Of a stretch of DNA of 64,000 nucleotides, positions 6,485-14,756 are shown in pieces. Under the pieces are notes generated by a model, which did no database searches, had not been told where the DNA came from, and saw nothing but the letters and a program-made list of their open reading frames with translations. How positions within the stretch are numbered: the first letter of the stretch is position 1; every line of letters starts with the position of its first letter. The translations under genes were made by a program, and so were the position numbers. Source of the DNA: Pedococcus dokdonensis (lineage in GTDB: Bacteria > Actinomycetota > Actinomycetes > Actinomycetales > Dermatophilaceae); the NCBI RefSeq assembly GCF_900104525.1, contig NZ_LT629711.1, positions 2,294,001 through 2,358,000 on the forward strand, in the 5' to 3' direction.

Positions 6485-9310
6485 ATGAGCGTCGATCCCA
6501 CCGACATTGAGCCGTCAACCTTCCTGGCCAAGCAGGCGGTTCGAAGCGTGGCCCGGCTTGGGGCCGTTGCCGTCGATGTCGGACGATCGCGATTGCGAGC
6601 GCGCGAACTCGAGCAACTTCTCAAGGCCCCGACATATATTGAGGAATTAGCGCCGTACCAAGATGAGCTCCGTACCGGCGACTCATCCGCCATCGTCGAG
6701 TTCTTGGCCGGAGATGAAGTGGAACGCCTGCTGCAGTGGGTGGCAGCGCTCCAGGTAACCGACAAATGGAGCAGCGAATCGGAAGCCATTCTCGTCGGTC
6801 GCTTATCTGGTGGAATCCTGCGCTACACGAAGCAAGTCACTGCCGTGTCCGCGCGGGCCATAGCCGCTCACGTGGGGCGTGAGATCGTCGCGAACATATC
6901 TGATGCGTTAGGCACATCTGGCGCCTTTGCTACAGACGCGACGCCTAAGACTAAGCGGGTGTTGGCAAAGAATGCCGCATTGGTGGGCAGGCTCTCACTG
7001 GCGGACTCGGCCATCTTAAATGATCTGGCCTCAAGTGCTGCTGCAGACTCCTACATAGATGCCGTTCTCCGATCAGTGCAGCAGGCAACGACGAAATCCA
7101 AGATGCCACACTTGGGCAACTTGAAAAGCGTCCCCCTTGCTGAGCTGTACGTCGCACCCAACGCAGTACCCTATCGACAAGCCAGCACAGATCGCAGATT
7201 CGGGCGCGGAGACATACTGAGCGTCGGACGGCAGTTTCACAGATTGGTCGTCCTAGGGGACCCTGGCGGCGGAAAAACAACAACCAGTCGCCGTATGATG
7301 AACATCTATTCCGGCGAGCAGTTGGCGCGCCGGGCCGATCGTTCGCTGACGCTTATGATCGTGCTACGAGACTGGGCAGAAGAGTTATCGAGCGGCAAGA
7401 TGACCGTGGTCGAGGTGCTCCATAGAGTCAGCGCCTCGCGACATAGTCTGGAGCCGCCAGAAGGCGTTCTTGAGTCCCTATTGGAGTCGGGTCGTGTCAA
7501 AGTCTTCTTTGACGGACTAGACGAATTGCTTGACACCGCAGACAGGCATCGCGTGGTCGACGTCGTGGAGGGCTTCGTTCACCGCTTTCCGCTAGTTCCG
7601 GTCATTGTGACGAGCCGCCGCGTGGGGTATCCGCAGGCGCCGTTGGACGGCGACCTTTTCAACGTCGTCGAGATATCGGGCTTTGTGCCTGAACAGCGAA
7701 AGGACTACGTCACGAGATGGTTCTCTTTCGAGGACGATCTCTCGCAGGATGAACGGGGTCAAAGGGCGGAGTCCTTCATTCGCGAGGCGGAGAGCCTAAA
7801 TGACATCGCCTCAAACCCGCTGATGCTTTCATTGATGTGCGCTCTTTACTCCTATGACCAATACATACCCCGCAATCGGCCGGAAGTTTACGAGAAGTGC
7901 TCACGCTTGATGTTCGACAGCTGGGACAGGAACCGCGGGATTCGACCAACCCTGTCATTTCAGTCGCACATGATGGGCGCGCTGGACGCCCTCGCCCTAT
8001 ACATGTACGGAAGTGGGCTGAACGAGGCCGGATTGACGCGCGCCCTTCTTGTCAAGCGTCTGGCTAAGTACCTCAAGAAGCGGCGTTTCCGAACGTTCGA
8101 CGAAGCGCGAGCCGCCGCCGCAAACTTCGTTGACCATTGCAGTGGCCGCGCGTGGATCCTGTCAGAAGTTTCGCCGGAACGGTACACCTTCACGCACGCC
8201 ACCTTTATCGAGTACTTCGCCGCTAGACAACTCACGCGTCAAGCCAAGAATCCAAAGGCGCTAGCTGAGGTAATGAGGCAAAAGGTACTAGCGGCCGAAT
8301 GGGACGTTGTTTGCCAGCTCGCGGTCCAAATCATAAATGATACGGAGGTCGATGGTTCCGATAAAGCCATTCGTGCGCTACTTAAGGGTGATGTCGGCGG
8401 CGATCAGCAAGAAGCCAACCTGCTGAGTTTCATCATTCGTTGCTTCGCATTTTACGTTCCGTCCCCCCGCACGCTTGACGCGGTGGCGGACCGCGTCGTG
8501 GCTCTGCTGAACCGTCAGTCAGATCCGGAGTTCGAGACTTCTGGTTCGCTTCTTGTCTCCATTCTCGATGTCAGCGCGGAGATCCGGTACGAGTGGCTCC
8601 GCGCCCTTGCCGCGCGAATCGAGGCGATCGGGCCAACAAGTTGCTCGTCGGCGCTTCGGGCCCTGGTGGTCACACCTATGAGCCATTCTGGCCGGGAGGG
8701 CGACGATCCACGAGAGGATTGGCGGGAGGCTCTCGGGCCGATACGTGAGGAGTGGCGCCGGTCAGGGGTTACCAAACATCTTTGGTGCGCCTTGGCGGGT
8801 CCGCTATCAAGCGAGTCCGTTCGACTAATGGTTCAGCACCATGGTGTCGAAGGCCTTTTCGCTGATTCCGCAGTCGGGAATGGCTACTACCTAATAGGCT
8901 TGGCCTCTCGGGTGCTTCGGAGTTCAGCCTCTTTCGACCCCTTAGTGTTGAATGCTTACACCGAGGAGATCATGGCGGCACTCGACGGCGGCGGGCAGAT
9001 CTCCGCTCCGTCCGACACCCCATTCGCTATTGGACTTGAGAGTCCCGACGATGAACGGCGTGATGTGGAGGCGGCCGATCAAGGCGAGAAGGCTGCCAGG
9101 CTCCTAGCGGCCATGGGCTTATTGGAACTGGCGGGAGATCCCCACGGTCTGCCTCGTGACCGCGTCGTGTCACTGGTCTTCAGTGGAGGAGAGGCGTCAC
9201 TTGAGGGCGGTTCTCTGCGGTCCATCTCGCAACTCGATCTCCCTCCGAAGCTGCAGGATTTCGCGGAGCGGTGGGTGCGCGATGAGGTGAACATGTTCGC
9301 GGACCACTGA
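6485..9310 (+). CDS. NACHT-domain STAND NTPase, candidate anti-phage protein
   Basis: This 941-residue protein has a Walker A motif GDPGGGKTTT at about residues 258-267, a NACHT-type Walker B FFDGLDELLD at 341-350 (acidic pair following the first Asp), and a VIVTSRR sensor segment near 375. After the NTPase comes a helical region ending with FTHATFIEYFAARQL near residue 570, the winged-helix motif usual in NACHT proteins, then about 350 residues of helical, repeat-like sequence as a possible sensor. The first 230 residues are mostly helical and match no nuclease, TIR or protease motif that I can see, so the effector is unidentified. Codon use is unlike the neighbours: at least seven TTA leucine codons and much AT-ending usage, which suggests horizontal acquisition. 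Bacterial NACHT proteins of this design are established anti-phage defence genes; the role here is inferred from architecture. Confidence 0.85.
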   Translation: MSVDPTDIEPSTFLAKQAVRSVARLGAVAVDVGRSRLRARELEQLLKAPTYIEELAPYQDELRTGDSSAIVEFLAGDEVERLLQWVAALQVTDKWSSESEAILVGRLSGGILRYTKQVTAVSARAIAAHVGREIVANISDALGTSGAFATDATPKTKRVLAKNAALVGRLSLADSAILNDLASSAAADSYIDAVLRSVQQATTKSKMPHLGNLKSVPLAELYVAPNAVPYRQASTDRRFGRGDILSVGRQFHRLVVLGDPGGGKTTTSRRMMNIYSGEQLARRADRSLTLMIVLRDWAEELSSGKMTVVEVLHRVSASRHSLEPPEGVLESLLESGRVKVFFDGLDELLDTADRHRVVDVVEGFVHRFPLVPVIVTSRRVGYPQAPLDGDLFNVVEISGFVPEQRKDYVTRWFSFEDDLSQDERGQRAESFIREAESLNDIASNPLMLSLMCALYSYDQYIPRNRPEVYEKCSRLMFDSWDRNRGIRPTLSFQSHMMGALDALALYMYGSGLNEAGLTRALLVKRLAKYLKKRRFRTFDEARAAAANFVDHCSGRAWILSEVSPERYTFTHATFIEYFAARQLTRQAKNPKALAEVMRQKVLAAEWDVVCQLAVQIINDTEVDGSDKAIRALLKGDVGGDQQEANLLSFIIRCFAFYVPSPRTLDAVADRVVALLNRQSDPEFETSGSLLVSILDVSAEIRYEWLRALAARIEAIGPTSCSSALRALVVTPMSHSGREGDDPREDWREALGPIREEWRRSGVTKHLWCALAGPLSSESVRLMVQHHGVEGLFADSAVGNGYYLIGLASRVLRSSASFDPLVLNAYTEEIMAALDGGGQISAPSDTPFAIGLESPDDERRDVEAADQGEKAARLLAAMGLLELAGDPHGLPRDRVVSLVFSGGEASLEGGSLRSISQLDLPPKLQDFAERWVRDEVNMFADH

Positions 9311-9966
9311 CGGCTTCTGCCAATCGCCGTCGCCGATGCGTCATAGCCCCGTGCGGGAAATTGTCGTCGCCTACTCGACTAGCCGAGGCCCCGGGTGTGC
9401 CTGGTCGGCCCAGAACGAAACGCGCTTCGTGTCCCCACTGTGGCCGGGCGAACGGGTCTCCGGCCGGGCGACATCAGGAGCGGGGCGGCAATCGAGTCTG
9501 CGACGACCTGGCCGTGGCCCCATGTGTGGACACAACCCACAGCAGGGTCATGGCCGTCTCATGATTGGCCACTCGTTCGCGGGAAACGGAATCCCCCAAC
9601 TGACTTGCAACGGCACGCGATGGTTCCCCTCGCGAACCTCGCTTACGGCTCGCGCGATGCGCCCGGACCTTGGCCGGCGGGATGCCTTTGCTCGATATGT
9701 TGTTGTTCGCCGTGCGTGCTTCGTCGTCCGTTCACGGGCTGAGCTTGCCGTCCATTCTTTACGGGTCTGGCTCGCGCACACGACAAAAGGTCGCGGTGGG
9801 CTCTGAACCCCGGTCACTGTGGTCGAGCGGGGCCGGTCTTTCCGCCGCTACTGCTCTTGGCGCGTTCCCGCTGTGAAGGGTTGCCGGTGACGGGCGGAGG
9901 TCCCACTCTGGTGGCAGTCCTGGACCTCGACGTCCTCGACGTCCGGTCGCAGTGAGGGAGGCACTC
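9311..9966. other. Gene-poor stretch downstream of the NACHT gene
   Basis: About 650 bp separate the NACHT stop from the patatin start. Several ORFs of 60-156 codons exist on both strands but none has a good ribosome-binding site, coding-like third-position GC, or a recognisable domain. One frame around 9410-9500 reads CPHCGR followed by a later RVCD, vaguely like a zinc-ribbon remnant. The region is best described as non-coding or as decayed accessory DNA. Confidence 0.35.
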
Positions 9967-11907
9967 ATGACCACTACGGAGACGACCTCGCACGTCCCCA
10001 CCGCCGAGGACGAGCGGCGCCGGGCCAGGGCAGAGATCGAGGAGCTCAGCCACGCGGCATACGACGTCGCGGCGGCGCCGCCCACCACAGCCGGGCCACC
10101 CACGGAGTGCGACGTGATCATGAAGGGTGGGATCACGTCGGGGGTGGTCTACCCGCTGACCATCTGCCGGCTGGCGACGAAGTACCGGCTCAAGAGCATC
10201 GGGGGCACGTCGGCGGGGGCGATCGCGGCGGTGGTCGCAGCCGCCGCGGAGTACCGCCGCCAGCACGACTCCGAAGCGCCGGCCGAGGGCTACCAGGCAC
10301 TGGCGGTGCTGCCGCTCGACGTGTCGAAGCGTCTGGCCACCCTGTTCCAGCCGCACCCCGAGACCGAGCCCATCTTCGGGGTGCTGCTCGCGGCGCTCGG
10401 CCCCGGCAAGGTGCGGGCCGCAGTGGTCGCGCTGGTCAGGGAGCGGCTCTGGTGGTTCCTGGGCGGGCTGCTCCTCGTGCTCGTGGTGGCGGCGCCGGCG
10501 TTGCTGCTCAACGGAATCCCGGGCGACGAGGGTTGGGGGCGGTTCACCCTCGCGCTGATCCTGCCTGTCCTGCTGGGGCTGGTCGTCGGCGTCGTGGCCG
10601 CGCTCGTCGGCTTCGCCCTCAAGGCGGTGAAGGTCCTTCCCCGTCACGACTTCGGCCTCACCGACGGCGCCACGCACTCGGGCAACGCCGACGAGCCGGC
10701 CCTCACCGAGTGGCTCAACCGCACGGTCAACGACGTGGCGGGGCTCCCCAAGGGCCGGTGCCTGACCCTGGGCGACCTGTGGGGCTCGGCCGGGCTGGCA
10801 GCGTGGCAGGCGTATGCCGCCGCGACACCGACCACACAGCGCCCCATCGGTGAGGTGCGCCGCAAGCGGGCCATCGACCTCGAGACGATGACGACGAACC
10901 TCACCATCCGTCGACCGTTCCGGATGCCGTTCCGCCAGCAGGTCTTCCTGTTCGACCGCGACGAGATGCTCGGCCTCTTCCCGCGCGACGTCGTCGACAC
11001 GATGGTGGCCGGCCTGCCGCCATCGACGCACCTGCACCCGAAGACCAAGCAGCCGCTCTTCTACTTCCCCGGACCGGGTGCTCCGGAGAAGGGCGAGCGC
11101 AGGCCCGGTCCGGAGGCGCTGCCACTCGTGGTGATGGCGCGGATGAGCCTCAGCTTCCCCGGCCTGATCGCCGCCGTGCCGCTGTATGCCGTGGACTACA
11201 ACGGCGACCAGTCGGTGGTGCGACACCTCTTCTCCGACGGCGGCATCAGCAGCAACTTCCCGATGCACTTCTTCGACTCGCTCCTGCCCACCCGCCCGAC
11301 CTTCGGCATCAACCTGGCTTCACCGCACCCGCAGCACCCCGAGATGACCTGGCTGTCCGCGGCGGCCGAGGGCGGCGTCATACCTCGCGCGCAGCCGTTC
11401 ACCACGGTGCCGGGCTTCGTGCAGGCCCTGCGCGACAGCGTGCAGAACTGGTCGGACAACACCCAGGTCACCCAACGCGGGTATGCCGAGCGCGTCGTCG
11501 AGATCCGGCTGCGCAAGGGCGAGGGCGGCTTCAACCTGGAGATGCCCGACGACGTGATCATGGCCCTCGCGGGTCGCGGCGCCGAGGCGGGCGAGAAGCT
11601 GCTCGGCTTCCAGTGGGACCCGCACCGGGTGATCCGCTACCGCAACGCCATGACGCGTCTCTCCGAGGTGCTGGAGGGTTTCGAGGTGGCGTGGGACGCG
11701 CGCGACTACGGCGGCCTGGTGGAGGACTACCCGACCAGCGGCGCGCCCGGCACCTCGTACATGGACGGCAAGGCCTGGCGGGAGAAGGACCTCGCCGCCA
11801 CCAAGGCACTGCTCGACCTCGTCGAGGAGTGGGAGCAGGCGGACTGGCCGTCGCTGCGCCAGGACCGGCCCTCCCCCGCTCCGGCGATCAGGATGGCGCC
11901 GGAGTAG
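9967..11907 (+). CDS. Patatin-like phospholipase with membrane segments
   Basis: The 646-residue protein carries the patatin signature: a glycine-rich oxyanion segment MKGGITSGVVYP near residue 52, the nucleophile elbow GGTSAGA (Ser at about 82), and the SDGGISSNFP motif with the catalytic Asp near residue 420. Two hydrophobic segments between residues 160 and 220 (LGGLLLVLVVAAP and LILPVLLGLVVGVVAALVGF) are inserted inside the patatin domain, so it is probably membrane-bound and acts on lipids. ATG 9967 is preceded by GAGGGAGG at the right distance; the upstream GTG at 9952 is part of that site. Base composition is like the core genome. A link with the NACHT gene next door is possible but unsupported. 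It is not accompanied by a CD-NTase, so CBASS is unlikely. Confidence 0.85.
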   Translation: MTTTETTSHVPTAEDERRRARAEIEELSHAAYDVAAAPPTTAGPPTECDVIMKGGITSGVVYPLTICRLATKYRLKSIGGTSAGAIAAVVAAAAEYRRQHDSEAPAEGYQALAVLPLDVSKRLATLFQPHPETEPIFGVLLAALGPGKVRAAVVALVRERLWWFLGGLLLVLVVAAPALLLNGIPGDEGWGRFTLALILPVLLGLVVGVVAALVGFALKAVKVLPRHDFGLTDGATHSGNADEPALTEWLNRTVNDVAGLPKGRCLTLGDLWGSAGLAAWQAYAAATPTTQRPIGEVRRKRAIDLETMTTNLTIRRPFRMPFRQQVFLFDRDEMLGLFPRDVVDTMVAGLPPSTHLHPKTKQPLFYFPGPGAPEKGERRPGPEALPLVVMARMSLSFPGLIAAVPLYAVDYNGDQSVVRHLFSDGGISSNFPMHFFDSLLPTRPTFGINLASPHPQHPEMTWLSAAAEGGVIPRAQPFTTVPGFVQALRDSVQNWSDNTQVTQRGYAERVVEIRLRKGEGGFNLEMPDDVIMALAGRGAEAGEKLLGFQWDPHRVIRYRNAMTRLSEVLEGFEVAWDARDYGGLVEDYPTSGAPGTSYMDGKAWREKDLAATKALLDLVEEWEQADWPSLRQDRPSPAPAIRMAPE

Positions 11908-11953
11908 GGAACGACGACCACTGCCCAACCTGCACTGACCGTGCCGGCCGGTC

Positions 11954-11982
11954 TTGACACGAGCTCCGAGCAGGCGCATTCT
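11954..11982 (+). promoter_or_regulatory. Promoter of the TetR gene (leaderless)
   Basis: TTGACA at 11954-11959 and CATTCT at 11977-11982 are separated by 17 bp. Transcription would begin near 11989-11990, at the ATG itself, giving a leaderless mRNA. No ribosome-binding site precedes this ATG, which agrees. Confidence 0.55.
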
Positions 11983-11997
11983 CCTAACCATGTTAGG
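11983..11997. promoter_or_regulatory. Palindromic operator overlapping the TetR start codon
   Basis: CCTAAC-CAT-GTTAGG is a perfect 6-bp-arm inverted repeat centred on the ATG at 11990. It covers the predicted transcription start, an ideal place for autorepression by the TetR protein encoded here. Confidence 0.6.
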
Positions 11998-12583
11998 CGC
12001 ACCTACCCGCGATAGGGTCGCGGAACGTCGTCAGGCGACCCGGGCCGAGATCCTCGCCGCCGCCTGGGACGTGGCGCACGAGAAGGGCATCGCTGCTCTG
12101 ACCCTGAAGGATGTCGCCGACCGCGTCGGGATGCGTGCGCCTTCGCTCTACTCCCACTTCGCCTCGAAGAACGCGATCTACGACGCCATGTTCGGTCAGG
12201 CGTGGCAGGGATGTCTCGACGCCATGCAGGCGGTCGCTGACGCAGGTCTCCCGAAGGATCCGCGGAAAGCGCTGACGGTGATGGGTCGCGCCTACTTCGA
12301 CTACGCCGTCGCCGACCAGTCCCGCAACCAGCTGATGAACGTGCGGATCAGCGCGGACTTCCAGCCGAGCGAGGAGGCCTACCTGCCGTCGCTCGCAGTG
12401 TGGGAGCTGGCCCAGGAGAACTTCGCCAGGATCGGGCTGTCCGCCGAGGACGACCTCGACCTCTTCTCCGCGGTCGTCGGCGGACTCGTCGACGCACAGC
12501 TGGCCAACGACCCGGGGGGCGACCGTTACGCGCGGCAGCTCGACCGCGCCCTCGGCATGCTCGCCGACCACTTCGGACTCTGA
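11990..12583 (+). CDS. TetR/AcrR family transcriptional regulator
   Basis: The 197-residue protein has an N-terminal helix-turn-helix (RAEILAAAWDVAHEKG, then LTLKDVADRVGMRAPSLYSHFASKNAIYDAMF), the standard TetR layout, followed by a C-terminal ligand-binding region resembling TetR_C WHG-type domains. ATG 11990 was chosen over 11954 because the palindrome and promoter place the transcription start there. It is followed after 9 bp by the MDMPI-type gene and then an SRPBCC gene on the same strand, so it probably controls that small operon together with itself. The ligand is unknown. Confidence 0.88.
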   Translation: MLGAPTRDRVAERRQATRAEILAAAWDVAHEKGIAALTLKDVADRVGMRAPSLYSHFASKNAIYDAMFGQAWQGCLDAMQAVADAGLPKDPRKALTVMGRAYFDYAVADQSRNQLMNVRISADFQPSEEAYLPSLAVWELAQENFARIGLSAEDDLDLFSAVVGGLVDAQLANDPGGDRYARQLDRALGMLADHFGL

Positions 12584-12592
12584 GGAAGCGAC

Positions 12593-13363
12593 ATGGCCAC
12601 GACCACCGCACGCAAGGAGGCCGTCCACGACAGCCGGTTCGACCACGACACCGCCATCAGGCTTGCGGCCGAGGAGTACTCCCGGTTCGCCCGCGTCCTC
12701 GACGATCTGGACGACGACGACTGGCGGGCACCCACCAGCTGTCCGGGCTGGACGGTCCGAGACATGGTGGGGCACACGCTCGGGATGGCCGAGCTCGCCG
12801 CGTCGCTGCCCGAGATGGCGCGCCAGATGCTTCTCGCCACCCGCGCAGCGAAGCGCTCCGGGCGCCCACAGATCGACGAGCTCACCGACCTCCAGGTGCG
12901 CAAGCACCAGCAGCTGAGCGTGCCGGATCTCGTTGCAGCCGTTCACCGGATCGGGTCCGAGGCAGCCGCGGGGCGTCGCCGTCGCCCGGCGTTCCTGCGG
13001 TCGAGGACGATCGTCGACCAGGGTCCTGACGGCGCGAGCCCGGAGTCCTGGACCGTCGGTTTCTTGACCGACACGATCCTGACCCGCGACCCCTGGATGC
13101 ACCGCAGTGACATCGCCCAGGCGCTGGAACGTCCGATGGAGCTCACCCCCGACCACGACGGCATACTCGTCGCCGACGTCGTCACCGAGTGGGCTGTGCG
13201 GCACGGGCAGCCCTTCGACCTCACCCTGACCGGGCCGGTTGGCGGCCGGTGGTCGTCCGGGACCACCGGCGAGTCGATCACGATGGATGCCGAGCTGTTC
13301 TGCCGGACGTTGTCCGGGCGAACCCCCGGCACCGGGCTGATGGCGACCTTCGTGCCGTTCTGA
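12593..13363 (+). CDS. Maleylpyruvate isomerase/DinB-family mycothiol-dependent protein
   Basis: The protein opens with the family pattern CPGWTVRDMVGHTLGMAE, where the His begins the metal site of the DinB/MDMPI four-helix bundle, and continues with WMHRSDIAQAL as the second metal-binding segment. Such proteins in mycothiol-producing actinobacteria use mycothiol in isomerisation or detoxification, but most members have no assigned substrate. It is 256 residues, complete, with an AGGAAG site before the ATG. The gene follows the TetR regulator closely and is probably its target. Confidence 0.8.
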   Translation: MATTTARKEAVHDSRFDHDTAIRLAAEEYSRFARVLDDLDDDDWRAPTSCPGWTVRDMVGHTLGMAELAASLPEMARQMLLATRAAKRSGRPQIDELTDLQVRKHQQLSVPDLVAAVHRIGSEAAAGRRRRPAFLRSRTIVDQGPDGASPESWTVGFLTDTILTRDPWMHRSDIAQALERPMELTPDHDGILVADVVTEWAVRHGQPFDLTLTGPVGGRWSSGTTGESITMDAELFCRTLSGRTPGTGLMATFVPF

Positions 13364-13414
13364 GCCGCGTAGCCAAGCCTTGTCCCGCCAGTCCCTCGCG
13401 AGGAGTCTGGGTGC

Positions 13415-13882
13415 ATGAAGCCGATCGAGTTCGAGATCACGCGCGAGGTCCGTGCCCCGATCGAGGAGGTCTTCGCCCGACTCGTCGACATCGAGGGCCA
13501 CAACGACTGGATGGCCCATCGCGGCAGCATGCTCAAACGCACCCGGCAGACCTCGCCGGGAGAAGCCGGAGTCGGCACGACCTATGTCGACCAGACGCGG
13601 CAGGGTGCGATGCCGGGCGAGATCGCGGTGCTGGAGCGCCCCTACGAGATCGTCTACCACTGGTGGCAGAAGTCCCGAGCGGGGAAGGTCAAGTTCGAGG
13701 GTTGGCCGAGCTACAACCTGGAGTCCAGCACCGACGGTGGGACGGTGGTCCGCCACCACGCCAAGATGTTGGCGTATGGCGTGTGGGGGCTGGGCGCACC
13801 GATGTTTCGTCGCATGGCGCTCAAGGAACGCACCACGACCCTCGAGGCCCTCAAGGCGTCCTTCGAGCAGGAATCACGCTGA
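13415..13882 (+). CDS. SRPBCC family protein
   Basis: The 155-residue protein begins with IEFEITREVRAPIEEVFARLVDIEGHNDWM, the usual first strand and helix of the START/Bet v1-like (SRPBCC) fold, and ends with a long C-terminal helix (TLEALKASFEQ). Proteins of this fold bind hydrophobic ligands; the ligand here is unknown. It lies 51 bp after the MDMPI gene and is probably co-transcribed with it and the TetR gene. GAGGAG upstream of ATG 13415 is a good ribosome-binding site. Confidence 0.82.
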   Translation: MKPIEFEITREVRAPIEEVFARLVDIEGHNDWMAHRGSMLKRTRQTSPGEAGVGTTYVDQTRQGAMPGEIAVLERPYEIVYHWWQKSRAGKVKFEGWPSYNLESSTDGGTVVRHHAKMLAYGVWGLGAPMFRRMALKERTTTLEALKASFEQESR

Positions 13883-13901
13883 TCGAGTGAGTGACTGAGA
13901 C

Positions 13902-14162
13902 CTAGCGCGCCGATGTGCCGGGCCCAGCCTTGCGTTGGCCAGTCGTGAGGACGCGGCCGAGCAGGGCCCCGCCCAGCGTTCCCAGGGCAAGGAGGGGAAG
14001 TCCGAGGTAGATCGCGCTGTCGCTCCACTCGTACCAGTCGCCCGAGATGACTGCTGGCAGGAGCACCAGAAGAGCTGCCGCGACCACCCCCAGGGCGAAG
14101 CCGCCGACAAGGCACTTGACCAGCGCTCCACTGCCTCGCTCCGCCTGAGCTCCGCCGTCCAT
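13902..14162 (-). CDS. Small membrane protein, two TM segments
   Basis: The 86-residue product has two hydrophobic segments (VGGFALGVVAAALLVLLPAV and IYLGLPLLALGTLGGALLG) separated by an acidic, Trp-containing loop (SGDWYEWSD). AAGGAGA lies just ahead of ATG 14162, which supports it as a real gene. It is 36 bp downstream of the lipoprotein gene on the same strand and looks like the third gene of that operon. I do not recognise the family. Possible roles are accessory or immunity protein to the secreted product. Confidence 0.6.
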   Translation of the reverse strand: MDGGAQAERGSGALVKCLVGGFALGVVAAALLVLLPAVISGDWYEWSDSAIYLGLPLLALGTLGGALLGRVLTTGQRKAGPGTSAR

Positions 14163-14198
14163 GCCGTCTCCTTCGCCACCGGTTGGGCCCGAGTGCCA

Positions 14199-14756
14199 TC
14201 ATCCAACCTTCTCGATCTGGTAGCCCACTGCGGCCATGGACTCGCCGGCGGGCACGATGACGACGACGGAGTTGTGAGCGGGCTGATCAAGCTGCACTTC
14301 CACGGCGTCGGTCATCGTCGCCGCGGTGCAAGCATCCAGCTGCCGGATGTTCGAACGACCGCCGAGCGAGAGGTGTGCGACCAGTACGCCTTCGCCGGCG
14401 CACCGGACCACAAGTCGATACTTCCCCGGCGTCCAAGTTCCGGCGTCCTCGTCGCGGATGATCATTGTCTGGACGCCATGCTGACGCTGGACGACCGTCG
14501 GCCGCGCCGGCACACTCACGACCGCGCCAGGATCCTTCACCTGATTGACGTCTGCCAGCAGGGCATCCATCCGAGCGACGAAGTTGGCGGACCCACCGGC
14601 CTGCGCGGAGGACGCAGACGCGGGTGAAGCCCGGGAGATGTCGCCATCGGCGTCGGTACAGCCGGCAAGCACGACGGTCACGAAGGTCACGACGAGCCCA
14701 AGCGCGAGCCTTTCCGTAAAGGTCCGAAAGCCGACCCGCCGCAGCGAAGGGATCAC
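14199..14756 (-). CDS. Hypothetical lipoprotein
   Basis: From GTG 14756 the product is 185 residues with a basic N-terminus, a hydrophobic stretch (LALGLVVTFVTVV) and a lipobox LAGC. The mature part is a compact beta-rich domain of about 130 residues with two cysteines (VVRCAGEG and QLDACTAA) that could form a disulfide. The GTG overlaps the TGA of the upstream secreted-protein gene (GTGA), which fixes the start and implies translational coupling. Composition is lower in GC than the core genes. I do not recognise the family; the coupling suggests that it works with the secreted protein, for example as chaperone, partner or immunity factor. Confidence 0.65.
   Translation of the reverse strand: MIPSLRRVGFRTFTERLALGLVVTFVTVVLAGCTDADGDISRASPASASSAQAGGSANFVARMDALLADVNQVKDPGAVVSVPARPTVVQRQHGVQTMIIRDEDAGTWTPGKYRLVVRCAGEGVLVAHLSLGGRSNIRQLDACTAATMTDAVEVQLDQPAHNSVVVIVPAGESMAAVGYQIEKVG

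Noticed and set aside
9336..9806. 156-codon ORF after the NACHT gene
   Set aside because: No recognisable domain, no ribosome-binding site and overlapping ORFs of equal quality in other frames.
6485..11907. CBASS-type system from NACHT plus patatin
   Set aside because: There is no CD-NTase; the patatin has core-like composition, and 650 bp separate the two genes.
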